Source: Alphaproteobacteria bacterium
Lineage (GTDB): Bacteria > Pseudomonadota > Alphaproteobacteria > Bin65
Reading direction: 5' to 3'
Length of the DNA: 64,000 nucleotides
Assembly (NCBI GenBank): GCA_022819985.1
Contig: JAJEGH010000013.1
Coordinates: 124,001 to 188,000, forward strand
Part shown: piece after piece, positions 8,065 to 17,775 of the stretch
How positions within the stretch are numbered: position 1 is the stretch's first letter
Layout of the letters: every line of letters starts with the position of its first letter
The notes under the pieces: generated by a model
What the model saw: the letters and a program-made list of their open reading frames with translations, nothing else
What the model was told of the DNA's origin: nothing
The model's database searches: none
Program-made: the position numbers and the translations under genes

Positions 8065-8093
8065 ACCGTAACAAGGCCATGTCAATGGGTCAA
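8065..8093 (-). promoter_or_regulatory. Candidate promoter of the NHLP precursor gene
   Basis: On the minus strand TTGACC (8093-8088) is followed after 17 bp by TACGGT (8070-8065), about 47 bp before the ATG. The -10 box is poor (3 of 6). An AT-rich tract at 8105-8143, just upstream, could act as an UP-like element. Confidence 0.3.
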
Positions 8094-8217
8094 TCCCCCG
8101 GCTAATACTACTTTTTTATGGTATCGATATACAATTGTTATGGCACCGGAGGCCTTGTCTCGGCGAGCGGCGGCCGAAAGCTTCGGGCTGAAAAGGCTTT
8201 CGGCCTCGCAGCGCCGC

Positions 8218-10647
8218 TCAGGCTTCCTTCCTCCCGCCCGGAGCGCCGGACCGGGGCGCAGGCGCGGCTTTCCCTTCAGATTCCTTCCGGGCAGACTTCT
8301 TCCGGTCCAGCACCGTCAGCAGCGCCGGCAAGAGCGAAAGGTCGGCAATGAGCGCAAAGGCGATAATCATCGCGGTCAGGACACCGACCTGTGCGGTGGG
8401 AATGAATGGAGAAAACACGAGGATCAAAAAGCCGGCCACCAGCACGGCCGTCGTCGTGAACAGGGCCCGGCCGGCCGTGTCGAAGGTCTGACGCACCGCG
8501 TCTTCGGGCCCCAGGCCGTGTTCGCGCCGCGCCCGGCGGTATTTGGCGAGGAAGTGCACCGTATCGTCCACGACGATGCCGACCGTCATGGCCACCACGA
8601 CGGACAGCGAGAGGCCCACTTGCCCGACCGTCAACCCCCAGACGCCGAAGCCCAGCACAGCGGGAAGCAGATTGGGAACGATGCTGATCAGGCCCAGCCG
8701 CAGCGACCGCAGGGCGAACAGGAGAATCGCGGAAATGGCCAGGAGCACGACCATCGTTCCGACCACCATGGCGCGGATGTTGCGCTGCCCGATATAGGCG
8801 AACAGCGCTGCCGGGCCGGTGCTGTTGACGCCGGCGACATGGGGGGCGTTCTCCTTCAGCCAGGCTTCGGCGCGCGCGTTCAGGGCGAGCAGTTCTTTCG
8901 AATCGAGCGTCTCCGCCGAAACCGACAGGCGCGTGGCGGACCTGGATCTGTCGATCTGGTTGTTCAGGTCCAGGCCCTGCGGAAGCGAAAGCTCGTAGAG
9001 CAGCAGATACTGTGCCGCCAGCTCGCTGCTTTCCGGAATCCGGTAGGCGGCCGGATCGTCGCCGTGCATGCTCTTGTTGAGCTGCCGGAAGGTGTCGGTG
9101 ATGACCGCCACATGGCGTACGGTGGGTTGCTTCCGGTACCATTCCGCGAATTTCGAAACCTCGGTCAGGAAACGGGGATCGGTGACTCCGCCCTCGGCCG
9201 GGGCCTGCAGCGAGTATTCGAGCAGGGTGTTGCCGCTCAGGCGCTCGTCCATGAAGTCCGTATCCTGCCGGAACTCGACGCTCTTATCGAAGAAATGAAC
9301 GAGGACGTCGTTGAGCTCGTTGCGCGGAACGGCCAGGGCCATCGCGACCGCGACCGCCAGCCAACCCCAGATCAGCGCCTTCCTGTAGCGCAGCACGGAA
9401 TCCGCCAGGCGGTTCATCGTGGGTCCGCGGAACCGGCGCTCCTTCGGGGCGCGCATCGGGAGAAGCGAAAGCAGGGCCGGCAGAAAAGTGACGGAGAGAA
9501 TGAAGGAAGCGGCGATACCGAAAGCGACGAAGATACCGAGATGACGGTAGGGCGGCACCTCGGAAAAATTCATGGCCAGGAATCCGAGCGCCGTCGTCAG
9601 GCTCGCCAGAAATACCGGATGCAGGTTGAGCCTGACGGATTCGACGATGGCATCGTGCCTGGAATCCCCGGCCCGCAGGCGCTGCTGCACCGTCACCAGC
9701 AGGTGCACGCAGTTCGCCACGACAATCATGAGCACGATGGTCGGCGCCGGCGATATGGGCGGGGAAAAGGGCAGTCCGATCCAAAAGCCCAAGCCCATCG
9801 ACGCGAGAATGGAAAAGACGACGACCGCCCCGGTCGCCGCCACGCCCGCCCAGCCCCGGATGAGGACGCCGAGGATCAGGGCCATGATCAGAAGACTTGC
9901 CGGCAGGAAGATCATCTGGCTGCCGATCGAGGCCTCCAGGAAGGTCTGGTTGATCATGACCGTCCCGACGATGCGAAGATCGATGCCGGGAAACCGTTCC
10001 TCCGCCTCCGCAGCGGCCGCTCTGGCGAATTCGGCAACTTCGGCCACGGCCTCCAACAGGCCCTCTTCCGGCATTTCCACGGTGACGTTTACGACGCTGA
10101 CATCGCCGTTCCGGGCCAGAATGCTGCCCGCGATGCGCGGGTCGGATAAAGCGATGGCGCGGATTCGCGACCGCGCTTCGGCCTGGCCCAGATCTCGGGG
10201 ATCGACCAGGTTGCGCACATACAGATCGTCGCCGTCGGCGGTCGTGTGCTGAAAATTGGCGAGCGAGTCGACGCGCCTCGAATAGGGTGTCTTCCAGGCT
10301 CTTTTTGTGAGCCATACGGCGGCCGAAAGCGCCTTTTGCGACGTGGCGTCGCCGTCGTCGGGAACGATCAGGAACGCGACGTTGTCGTTTTTCCCGTAGG
10401 TATTCTCCAGCGCTTCGAGCGCCAGAAGCTGCGGATTGTCTTCGTCGAAAAAGATGCGGTAGTTGGCGGAAAATTCGAGCAAAGCCATGCCGCCCGATGC
10501 GCCCGCAACGAAAAGCAGCGCCGCCAGGATGACCGGCCAGCGGGCCGCGAGCACCCGCTGGGCAAACCGCTTTGCGAATTGCTCTCCCGCTATGCCGAGT
10601 TTGTCCACGGGACCCGCGCTACCGATTTCAAACGCCCCCGATTTCAA
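8218..10647 (-). CDS. RND-superfamily (MMPL) efflux transporter
   Basis: An 809-aa inner-membrane protein with the duplicated RND layout: a transmembrane helix near residue 40, a large periplasmic loop (about 65-240), five to six helices, then a second helix and loop (about 430-600) and six more helices. Motifs include F-D-E-D-N-P-Q-L near 68, typical of the MMPL/HpnN-like group, and a charged tail ending G-G-R-K-E-A. Such transporters often pair with a periplasmic LolA-like protein, and one is encoded at 16849-17721. The longest frame starts with TTG at 10647 and no ribosome binding site; a GTG at 10608 is an alternative. The role is probably export of a hydrophobic product or lipid. Confidence 0.85.
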   Translation of the reverse strand: MKSGAFEIGSAGPVDKLGIAGEQFAKRFAQRVLAARWPVILAALLFVAGASGGMALLEFSANYRIFFDEDNPQLLALEALENTYGKNDNVAFLIVPDDGDATSQKALSAAVWLTKRAWKTPYSRRVDSLANFQHTTADGDDLYVRNLVDPRDLGQAEARSRIRAIALSDPRIAGSILARNGDVSVVNVTVEMPEEGLLEAVAEVAEFARAAAAEAEERFPGIDLRIVGTVMINQTFLEASIGSQMIFLPASLLIMALILGVLIRGWAGVAATGAVVVFSILASMGLGFWIGLPFSPPISPAPTIVLMIVVANCVHLLVTVQQRLRAGDSRHDAIVESVRLNLHPVFLASLTTALGFLAMNFSEVPPYRHLGIFVAFGIAASFILSVTFLPALLSLLPMRAPKERRFRGPTMNRLADSVLRYRKALIWGWLAVAVAMALAVPRNELNDVLVHFFDKSVEFRQDTDFMDERLSGNTLLEYSLQAPAEGGVTDPRFLTEVSKFAEWYRKQPTVRHVAVITDTFRQLNKSMHGDDPAAYRIPESSELAAQYLLLYELSLPQGLDLNNQIDRSRSATRLSVSAETLDSKELLALNARAEAWLKENAPHVAGVNSTGPAALFAYIGQRNIRAMVVGTMVVLLAISAILLFALRSLRLGLISIVPNLLPAVLGFGVWGLTVGQVGLSLSVVVAMTVGIVVDDTVHFLAKYRRARREHGLGPEDAVRQTFDTAGRALFTTTAVLVAGFLILVFSPFIPTAQVGVLTAMIIAFALIADLSLLPALLTVLDRKKSARKESEGKAAPAPRSGAPGGRKEA

Positions 10648-10736
10648 GCGGCGCGCCGGGTTTCATTGCAGCGAAACCTTGTGGCCGGGTAGCGAACAGG
10701 CTCATTCGCAGCCGGGAATCCGGCGACGCGGGGAAC

Positions 10737-10766
10737 GGTATGGTCCCCGCCGCAATGCAGTGTCAA
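10737..10766 (-). promoter_or_regulatory. Candidate promoter of the RND transporter gene
   Basis: On the minus strand a perfect TTGACA (10766-10761) is followed after 18 bp by CATACC (10742-10737; 3 of 6), about 90 bp upstream of the TTG start. An imperfect GC hairpin (GCGGGGA at 10728-10734 with TCCCCGC at 10744-10750) overlaps the -10 region. Confidence 0.38.
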
Positions 10767-10876
10767 GGGCCTTGCACAGAGCCTGCGGAACTCACACGCG
10801 AGCAACCCCGGACGGTGCCGGGAAGGGTCGGCCACGGACAGGGATCGGGGTCCCGCAGGCGGCCGGCGCGGCCCGA

Positions 10877-13819
10877 TCAGGCGATCTGCCGCCTGACCAG
10901 TTCGCGGAACACCCCGTCGACCTCCATGAGTTCGCCGAAGGAGCCGCTTTGCACGACTTTTCCGGCCTGCAGCACATAGATGCGGTCGGCCTGCTCCAGC
11001 GTGGACAGGCGGTGGGCGATGACGATCCGGGTGGACGTCAAGGCGGTAAGGTTCCGCATGACCTTCGCCTGGCTTTCGTTATCCAGCCAGTTGGTCGCCT
11101 CGTCGAACAGCACGATTCGCGGGCTGCCGATCACGGAGCGGGCGATGGTGATGCGCTGACTCTCGCCGCCGGACAGGACAGCCCCGCTGGTGCCGACCAT
11201 GGTCATCATGCCCATGGGCATGCCCCTGATCTGGTCTTCGACATCGGCGATCCGGACCGCCCTCCAGACTTCCTCGTTCTCCACGTCCTCGTGGTGACCG
11301 ACCAGATTGTCCCAGAGATCCTGCGGGTGGAGCCCGACCGATTGCGGCACCGCACCGATTTTCCGGCGCACCTGTTTCAGGTTCAGGTGCCTCAGGTCGC
11401 GTCCGTCGTAATACACCGCGCCGGCGGTCGGCCGGTCTATCCCGAGCGCGAGCCGGAACAGGGTGCTCTTGCCGGCGCCGGACTCGCCGGCGATCGCGAC
11501 GAATTCGCCGGCGCGGGCGCGAATCGTGACATCGTCGAGAACCAGCGGACCGTCGGAATCGTAGCGGAAGGAAACGCGGTCGAACAGAATATCGCCGCCC
11601 AGATATTCCACCGGCTCCCCCTCCGACCCGGATTCGGGTATGGCGGCGAGCAGCGGGCGCATCTGGTCGAACGCCGGCAGCATGGCCGCAACGGTGCCGA
11701 AAGACTCGCCGAGCCGCGCGATGGCGGACTGGAAGGCGATAAAGACGGTGTAGACGACGAGAAAATCGCCGACCGGGAGGTTCCGGTCGCCCACCGCAAC
11801 CGCCGCGAAAAGCAACGCCCCGCCGGCAAGAAAGGGGAGCGCGGCGCCGAACGCCCGCGAATGCGCCTCGAGCGCGCCCAGTTCGACCTCCGCGCGTTTC
11901 TGCTCGCGATAGTCCCGCGCCCACATGGCGAAGGCCGATCCTTCGGCGTTTTCGACGCGCAGCTTGCCGATGCCGCCGACGATCTGGAACAGCCGGCCGG
12001 TTACGCGGCGCGCGGCGCCGATCATTCGCCCGTAAGGCGAAATCTGGCGCAGCCCGAGTAACACGGTAATCAGCAGGGAAACCACGCTGAAAGCCAGCGC
12101 GACGACCCCCAGAGCGGTATCGTAGAAGAAGATGACGCCGAAAACCGGGAGCAGGAAAATGACCGACAGCAGGCTGTCGGCAACGACCCCCTGCAGGCCG
12201 TCGCGCAGATTCTGGAACGTCATTCCCGACATCGCCAGATCGCCGGACGGCCGGCGGTGCAGAACGCTCGGCGGAAGGCGCATGAGGCGGTCCCAGAAGG
12301 CAGCTTCGACCCGCGACGCCGAGCGGCCTTCGAGGCGCATCATCGCCGTGCTCTGAAGCAGGTGAAGCAGGGCGCCGAGCAGCCCGAACCCCGCCACCGC
12401 CGCCGCCACGGCATAGAGCGTTCCGGCGCTTCCGCCCGCTACGATGTGATTCGCAACGATCCCGAGCGCGAGGGCCGGCAGCAGCTTGATCAGTCCGCCC
12501 GGAAGCCCGGCGATCGCAAGCCGCGCCAGGTCGGCGGCCGATCCGTGCAGGGCGATCCCCAGCAGGTCCGCCGGTTTCACGTTCCCCGACGGCAATGGCC
12601 GATAGAACATCCAGGCTTCCTGGCGCAACGCGCCGGCGCGCTCCGCCGTGATCCGGACACGGCGCTTGCTGACCGGGTCGAATTCCCGGTAGCGCCCGAA
12701 CCGTCCCGGCAGCAGCGCTACCGGCCGGCCGTCCCCGGCCCGGAATGCCAGCATGGCGTTGCTGTCGCCGCGCCACCAGTCGTCCTCGGCCGTGAAGCGC
12801 ACGCGCCGGGCGCGCACGCCCGACGCATCGAGAATGTCGACGAGGCCGACCGGAGAATCGGAAGGTCCCGAGCGCACCGGAAATTTGAAATCGATTCCTT
12901 CGCGGCGGCCGATGACCCGCAGGGCATCCGCCAGCGCCGTATCCTCGACATCGGCGCCCCGGTCGATCGGCAGGTCGTAGATATTGAAGAGCCGCTGCCG
13001 CGCGGCTTTTTCGGCCGTCCGGCGGCTGGTTGTCCGCGCGCGTTCGAGATTTGCCTCGTCGACCACGGCCAGCTGGCGGTTGAGGCGTTCCAGCGTGAAG
13101 GCCACCGCGTGAAACGTGGCGAGCGCCGGCAGCAGCCTGCCTTGCTGCGCCAGCGTTTCGGTCGATTTGCCCGAAAGCGTCGTCTCGTCGAACAGGGTGA
13201 GCCAGCTTGTCCGCGTCAGCGGTATCTCCGGTTCGTGCAGGCCGCCTGCCTCGGCAAGTTCCGCCTGGTCGACAATGTCCATGCACAGGCTTGCGCCGCG
13301 CGGCGGTTCGGATACCCAGACCACACCGCGCCGTACCGACAGGGTGCACGGAGCCAGGGTTTGCGTCTGGCCGGGTTCGGCCAGTGCGGTCGGACGCGGA
13401 AGGCGGGTTGCGAAGCGCGAAAGCGTGTCGGTAATGGCGGTCAGCCAGGTATCGGTCTGTTCCGCGAGTTCCGCCGGATCGACCTCGGACAGCAGGGAGG
13501 CCGGCAGGCGTTTCAAAAGGGTGCCGGGCGATCCCTTGGCAATCAGGCTGAGCGTCGTGTCTTCCTCGTTGTTGCGCCGGTCAGGGGCGACGCCCGGCAG
13601 CAGCCGGCCCGCTTCGCGCCGCAACAAATGCTGCGGCGCAGCCTGCTCCACCCCGTCCTTGAATTCGACCAGGAACAGATTGACGGCGCCCCGGTCGATG
13701 AACCAGACGCTGTCCGGATCGTCGAGCGCGACCGGCAGGTTGCCGGCGCAGGGCACGGATGTGCCGGCGCGAACGGCGAGTTCGTCTATCGGGGTGTATT
13801 CGGACCCGGTGTCCGGCAT
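10877..13819 (-). CDS. NHLP-system ABC exporter, permease/ATPase subunit
   Basis: A 980-aa protein in the NHPM (NHLP export) two-ABC arrangement. The first ~400 residues are the family-specific cytoplasmic extension, followed by six membrane helices (about 430-700) and an ATPase domain. The ATPase has Walker A G-E-S-G-A-G-K-S-T, signature L-S-G-G-E-S-Q-R and Walker B R-I-V-L-F-D-E-A-T. It has no C39 peptidase domain; that lies on the partner. Its ATG shares one base with the partner's stop (TGATG), so the two are translationally coupled. With the adaptor at 16031 it should export the mature NHLP peptide. Confidence 0.88.
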   Translation of the reverse strand: MPDTGSEYTPIDELAVRAGTSVPCAGNLPVALDDPDSVWFIDRGAVNLFLVEFKDGVEQAAPQHLLRREAGRLLPGVAPDRRNNEEDTTLSLIAKGSPGTLLKRLPASLLSEVDPAELAEQTDTWLTAITDTLSRFATRLPRPTALAEPGQTQTLAPCTLSVRRGVVWVSEPPRGASLCMDIVDQAELAEAGGLHEPEIPLTRTSWLTLFDETTLSGKSTETLAQQGRLLPALATFHAVAFTLERLNRQLAVVDEANLERARTTSRRTAEKAARQRLFNIYDLPIDRGADVEDTALADALRVIGRREGIDFKFPVRSGPSDSPVGLVDILDASGVRARRVRFTAEDDWWRGDSNAMLAFRAGDGRPVALLPGRFGRYREFDPVSKRRVRITAERAGALRQEAWMFYRPLPSGNVKPADLLGIALHGSAADLARLAIAGLPGGLIKLLPALALGIVANHIVAGGSAGTLYAVAAAVAGFGLLGALLHLLQSTAMMRLEGRSASRVEAAFWDRLMRLPPSVLHRRPSGDLAMSGMTFQNLRDGLQGVVADSLLSVIFLLPVFGVIFFYDTALGVVALAFSVVSLLITVLLGLRQISPYGRMIGAARRVTGRLFQIVGGIGKLRVENAEGSAFAMWARDYREQKRAEVELGALEAHSRAFGAALPFLAGGALLFAAVAVGDRNLPVGDFLVVYTVFIAFQSAIARLGESFGTVAAMLPAFDQMRPLLAAIPESGSEGEPVEYLGGDILFDRVSFRYDSDGPLVLDDVTIRARAGEFVAIAGESGAGKSTLFRLALGIDRPTAGAVYYDGRDLRHLNLKQVRRKIGAVPQSVGLHPQDLWDNLVGHHEDVENEEVWRAVRIADVEDQIRGMPMGMMTMVGTSGAVLSGGESQRITIARSVIGSPRIVLFDEATNWLDNESQAKVMRNLTALTSTRIVIAHRLSTLEQADRIYVLQAGKVVQSGSFGELMEVDGVFRELVRRQIA

Positions 13820-16029
13820 CAGCCCGACCTGACCAGCTTTGAATACGGACCGTCCCGGTCGGCGATCAGCGTGTCGTGGGTGCCGCGCTGCACTTCGGCG
13901 CCGTTGTCGAGCACGATGATTTCGTCGCAATCCCGGACGGTGCTGAGCCGATGCGCCACGATCAAACAGGTGACCCCGCGGCGGCGCAGGGCCTCATCGA
14001 CATACTCCTCCGTCGCCGCATCGAGGGCGCTGGTCGCCTCGTCCAGAATGAGCACGGTCGGATTGCCCACCAGCGCACGGGCGATTTCCAGCCGTTGCCG
14101 CTGGCCGCCGCTGAAATTCGCCCCGCCCTCCTCGACATGCGTCGCATATCCCTGCGGCCTGAGCAGGATTTCGTCATGGATGCAGGCATCCCGCGCCGCG
14201 GCGAAGATGGCTTCGTCCGGAACGGCCGGGTTCCACAGGGTAATGTTGTCGCGCAGCGACGCGAAGAAGAGCACGCTCTCCTGAGCCACCATGGAAACGG
14301 ACCGCCGCAGCACTTCCTCGGGAATTTGGTCCCGCAGATGGCCATCGAACAGGATTTCGCCCGACCAGGGCCGATAGACCCCGGAAACCAGATGCGCCAG
14401 GGTCGACTTGCCGGAACCGCTGGGACCGACCACGGCAACCCGCTGCCCCGGCCTGATGACGAGGTTGAAGTCCTTTATCAGGGGCGGCCGGCTCCTGTTG
14501 AAACCGAAGGTGACGTCCCGCAATTCGAGCTGGCCGGCAAGCTGGAGCCGGCCCTTGAACGTGGGAATCGACTCCGCTTCCGGATTCCGGCGGGCGAAAA
14601 CGGGATCTTCGTCGGCTTTGGAGATGTCCTCGAGCCGCTGCAAATCCGTTTCGAGCGCCTGGCGCTTGTCGGTGAACTCCAGAAAGCGCCCGATCGGCGC
14701 CAGAAACATCTCCGCGAGGATATAGAAGGCGACGAGCGTTCCGAGGGTCATGTCCCCGGCCATGACCAGGCTTCCCCCGACGGCCAGGATCGCCGCGCTC
14801 CGAAGCGCCGCGATCAGGCCCGGCAGCGCGGTATTGACGGAGACCGGCTTGGAATAAAGCTGCCGCGCCCGCAATTCGCGTGCCTGCTGACCGCTCCAGC
14901 GCGAAAAGAACCGGTCGTCCGATCCCGTCATGCGCAGGTTGTCCGCATGACTCAACATCTGCATGCCGAAGCCGATCAGCAATCCCTGTTCGCGCCGCAT
15001 CGCCTGGCTTCGAACGGCCCGGAAGGCGTTGAGAAAGCGGGCCAGCATGCCGTGCAGAAGGGCCAGCAGCAGCACAATCAGGGTGAGCAGGATATCGTAG
15101 ACCAGCATCGCGACGAGCAGCACGACGCTCATCGCCATATCGATAAGGAGCACGAGAAACCGGTCCGTCAGATTCTTCGCGATCCTGTCGATGGACGAGA
15201 CCCGGTCGGTCAGATCGCCGACCAGCCGGTGCTCGAAAAACTCGATCGGCAACCGCAGCAGCCGCGACACGCTCCGGTTGTAGCCGCTCACCGAAATCCG
15301 GACAGCCAGGCGCTTCAGGAACCGGTGCTTGAGCACAAACAGGACGTATACCAGGACCCCGCCGCCGAGCAGGGCCGCCACCAGCCCGCCCCAGGGCGCG
15401 CGGTTTTCCAGAACGCCGTCCACGAAAATGTGAAGAGACGCGGGGACGATAAGACTCAGCACCGTCAGCATGAGCCCGCAGGCAATCACCCCGGTAAGCA
15501 CACTCCACGTTCCGGCGAGCAGGGCGCTTAATTGCTCGAACAGGCTCTTCCGCTCACCGCCGGGTTCGAAATCGGGACCGCGCTTGAAGCACAGCGCAAT
15601 GCCGCTGTACCCCTTGTCGAACTCTTCGGCGGAGAGCTTTCGTCTGCCGGTGGACGGATCGTTGAGAAAGAAATTCCGGCTGTCGTAGCCTTCGAGAACG
15701 ACGAAATGGCTGAATTGCCAGAACAGGATCAGGGGAAGCTGCAGCTTTTTCAGTCGATCGGTGCGCATGCTGAGCCCGTTGCATTCCAGACCGTAATGTC
15801 TGGAGGCGCGCACGATACTCGCAGCGCTGCTGCCGTCCCGGCTCACCTCGCATTTCTCGCGCAATTCGGTAAGCGGCACCCAGCGGCCGAAGTAAGCCAG
15901 TATGCTGCCGAGACATGCGGCGCCGCATTCGGACGCATGCATCTGCAACGTTATCGGCGTAACAACCTTTTGTTCCGGGAAGTCCGTTGCAGCCTTATCG
16001 CTCGTCCCTTTGGCGGCGCCCTGCGCCAT
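13819..16029 (-). CDS. NHLP-system peptidase/permease/ATPase (C39 exporter)
   Basis: A 736-aa protein combining a C39 leader peptidase, a six-helix membrane domain and an ATPase. The peptidase triad is C35 (S-E-C-G-A-A-C-L), H108 (F-S-H-F-V-V-L-E-G) and D124 (N-D-P-S-T-G). The ATPase has G-P-S-G-S-G-K-S-T, F-S-G-G-Q-R-Q-R and L-I-L-D-E-A-T-S. C39 domains cut after double-glycine-type sites, matching the S-A-G end of the precursor leader. The ATG at 16029 follows the adaptor stop by one base; a longer frame upstream overlaps the adaptor and is not C39-like. Confidence 0.9.
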   Translation of the reverse strand: MAQGAAKGTSDKAATDFPEQKVVTPITLQMHASECGAACLGSILAYFGRWVPLTELREKCEVSRDGSSAASIVRASRHYGLECNGLSMRTDRLKKLQLPLILFWQFSHFVVLEGYDSRNFFLNDPSTGRRKLSAEEFDKGYSGIALCFKRGPDFEPGGERKSLFEQLSALLAGTWSVLTGVIACGLMLTVLSLIVPASLHIFVDGVLENRAPWGGLVAALLGGGVLVYVLFVLKHRFLKRLAVRISVSGYNRSVSRLLRLPIEFFEHRLVGDLTDRVSSIDRIAKNLTDRFLVLLIDMAMSVVLLVAMLVYDILLTLIVLLLALLHGMLARFLNAFRAVRSQAMRREQGLLIGFGMQMLSHADNLRMTGSDDRFFSRWSGQQARELRARQLYSKPVSVNTALPGLIAALRSAAILAVGGSLVMAGDMTLGTLVAFYILAEMFLAPIGRFLEFTDKRQALETDLQRLEDISKADEDPVFARRNPEAESIPTFKGRLQLAGQLELRDVTFGFNRSRPPLIKDFNLVIRPGQRVAVVGPSGSGKSTLAHLVSGVYRPWSGEILFDGHLRDQIPEEVLRRSVSMVAQESVLFFASLRDNITLWNPAVPDEAIFAAARDACIHDEILLRPQGYATHVEEGGANFSGGQRQRLEIARALVGNPTVLILDEATSALDAATEEYVDEALRRRGVTCLIVAHRLSTVRDCDEIIVLDNGAEVQRGTHDTLIADRDGPYSKLVRSG

Positions 16030-16030
16030 A

Positions 16031-16573
16031 TTACGGCCGCCTTGTCCGCAAGAGCGTAACGGGAGACTGTCTGCCGAGTTCGACCGTAATCCGGCATTTC
16101 CTGCCCGCAAGGGACGCGATATCGAGGCCTTTCCCGAGCGCGACAACGATCCGGTGCGCCGATACCGGCTCGAACGCCGCCAGCCCCCCGGACGAGGGGA
16201 TAGCGGAAATTGCCGCGATCTCTCCGTCGAACGTTTCCGCGTCTCCGTCTGCCGTCTCCAGCTCTATCGCTGCCGGCATTCCGGCCCCGATCTGCAGCGC
16301 GGCACTTCTCTCGATCCAGACGACCGCCCGCACGGACCCTGCGCCATCGGGCAGGCTTTGGGCAGGCTGCGCCAGGACGCCTTCCAGCGTCGCGGTGCGG
16401 GCTACGCTGCCGAGGAAGAGCCATGCCGCGAGGATAACCGATAACAGAGCGATGCCGACGACTAGCAGACGCTCCCGCGGTGTGGAAATTGTCAGCAGCC
16501 TGTCGAGTTGTTCGCGTTCTTCTTTTGCTTCGGCGACAGTATTATGAAACGAGCTAAATGGATTGTTGAACAC
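16031..16573 (-). CDS. NHLP-system HlyD-like secretion adaptor
   Basis: About 180 aa: a short cytoplasmic segment with T-V-A-E-A-K-E-E-R-E-Q-L-D-R-L-L, then one membrane helix (V-V-G-I-A-L-L-S-V-I-L-A-A-W-L-F), then a small barrel-sandwich periplasmic domain. The long coiled-coil hairpin of classical HlyD proteins is missing, as in NHLP secretion adaptors. The GTG at 16573 is chosen over a TTG at 16660 because AGAAGG lies upstream and the TTG region is not adaptor-like; the start remains uncertain. It is the first gene of the export operon. Confidence 0.72.
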   Translation of the reverse strand: MFNNPFSSFHNTVAEAKEEREQLDRLLTISTPRERLLVVGIALLSVILAAWLFLGSVARTATLEGVLAQPAQSLPDGAGSVRAVVWIERSAALQIGAGMPAAIELETADGDAETFDGEIAAISAIPSSGGLAAFEPVSAHRIVVALGKGLDIASLAGRKCRITVELGRQSPVTLLRTRRP

Positions 16574-16649
16574 GACCGCACGAAGCCTTCTTATAAAGAT
16601 CGGACAAGGACACGGAATTTCTCGGCCGGCTTGAGCGAAGATTGGCGGA

Positions 16650-16680
16650 ATGATATGCAATTATGCCGGGGGAAGGTCAA
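16650..16680 (-). promoter_or_regulatory. Candidate promoter of the NHLP export operon
   Basis: On the minus strand TTGACC (16680-16675) is followed after 19 bp by TATCAT (16655-16650; 5 of 6). It lies in the gap between the adaptor gene and the divergent LolA-like gene and would favour the GTG start at 16573 over the TTG at 16660. Confidence 0.35.
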
Positions 16681-16848
16681 GTATTCCAGAAGCCGGAGCA
16701 CCTTGTCGGGTATGCTTCGGCCGGGGCTTGCGGCGGGTTTTTGCAGACCCGCCGTCCCGGCCGGGCGCCTTTTCCGGCGCGTCCCGGACTTCTCCTTCCC
16801 CGGCGAACCGGGATACAATGCACGATCTTCGACACGGAACCTGCGCCG

Positions 16849-17721
16849 ATGCCCTCTGACCGCGAAATCGCCGGGAAACGTCTGACCGGCCAAGGCAGCA
16901 CGAAGGGGTTTCCAGGCCCGCGGGACGCGTTGTTCGGCGTTCTGTTTCTGGCGCTCGCGTGCCTCTGCCTGCCGATTGCCCCTGCCCTCGCCCAGAGCGA
17001 AACGCCGGAGGACAAGGGCCTGAGAATTGCGCGCGAAACCAGCGCCCGCAACGACGGTTTCGGAGATTTTACCGCCGGATTGACGATGGTGCTGCGCGAC
17101 CGGCACGGCCGGGAAAGCGTCCGCAAGATGCGCTTCAAGGTGCTGGAGGTGCCGGGGGACGGCGACAAGAGCCTGTTCGTTTTCGATCAGCCGCCGGCCG
17201 TGCGGGGAACCGCCCTCCTGACTCACGGCCACATCAACACCCAGGACGACCAGTGGCTGTTTCTGCCGGCCCTGAAAAGGGTAAAGCGCATCAACGCTTC
17301 GCGGCGCTCAGGGTCGTTCATGGGCAGCGAGTTTTCCTATGAGGACATGAGCACTCCGGAGGTGGAGGAATACACCTACAAATATCTTCGCGACGAGCCC
17401 TGCGGCAAACTCGTGTGCACCGTGATCGAGCAGGTTCCCCTGGATGAGGAATCCGGATACAGCCGCAAGGTCCTTTGGCAGGACACGGGCGAACTTCGAA
17501 CCTGGAAGATGGAGCTTTACGACCGGAAGGGTTCGCACCTCAAGACGCTCACTTTTGCAAACTACCGGCAGTATCTGGACCGGTACTGGCGGGCAACGGA
17601 ACAGACGATGGAGAACCATCTGACCGGTGCGAGCACGGTACTCAAATGGACGGGGTTCCGGTTTCGCACCGATCTGGACCACAGCGAGTTCACCCAGACG
17701 GCGCTCCGGCGCGTACGCTGA
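16849..17721 (+). CDS. Outer-membrane lipoprotein-sorting (LolA-like) protein
   Basis: A 290-aa periplasmic protein. A basic N-terminus is followed by a hydrophobic stretch (A-L-F-G-V-L-F-L-A-L-A-C-L-C-L-P) and an A-L-A-Q cleavage site near residue 48. The mature part has features of the LolA-like proteins that accompany MMPL transporters: F-D-Q-P-P-A-V-R-G-T-A-L-L-T-H near 120, L-P-A-L-K-R-V-K-R-I near 140, and G-S-E-F-S-Y-E-D-M near 160. It likely receives a hydrophobic cargo from the RND transporter at 8218-10647. The gene stands between the export operon and the halogenase homologue; the ATG at 16849 gives the best signal peptide. Confidence 0.82.
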   Translation: MPSDREIAGKRLTGQGSTKGFPGPRDALFGVLFLALACLCLPIAPALAQSETPEDKGLRIARETSARNDGFGDFTAGLTMVLRDRHGRESVRKMRFKVLEVPGDGDKSLFVFDQPPAVRGTALLTHGHINTQDDQWLFLPALKRVKRINASRRSGSFMGSEFSYEDMSTPEVEEYTYKYLRDEPCGKLVCTVIEQVPLDEESGYSRKVLWQDTGELRTWKMELYDRKGSHLKTLTFANYRQYLDRYWRATEQTMENHLTGASTVLKWTGFRFRTDLDHSEFTQTALRRVR

Positions 17722-17745
17722 TGCAATCCGGCGGCGCGATTGGGG

Positions 17746-17775
17746 CCCCCACATTCATGGCCCCCACATTCATGG
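17746..17775 (+). repeat. 15-bp tandem direct repeat
   Basis: CCCCCACATTCATGG occurs twice back to back (17746-17760, 17761-17775), followed by two copies of CTGGCGC. It lies in the 209-bp gap before the halogenase homologue and is probably a slippage duplication. Confidence 0.6.

Noticed and set aside
7879-10149. 756-aa plus-strand open frame
   Set aside because: Antisense to the RND transporter and precursor; the composition is Arg, Gln, Gly and His with no domain.
10728-10750. Hairpin as terminator of the second ABC exporter gene
   Set aside because: The stem is only 7 bp and has no T-tract on the minus strand; it overlaps a better promoter candidate.
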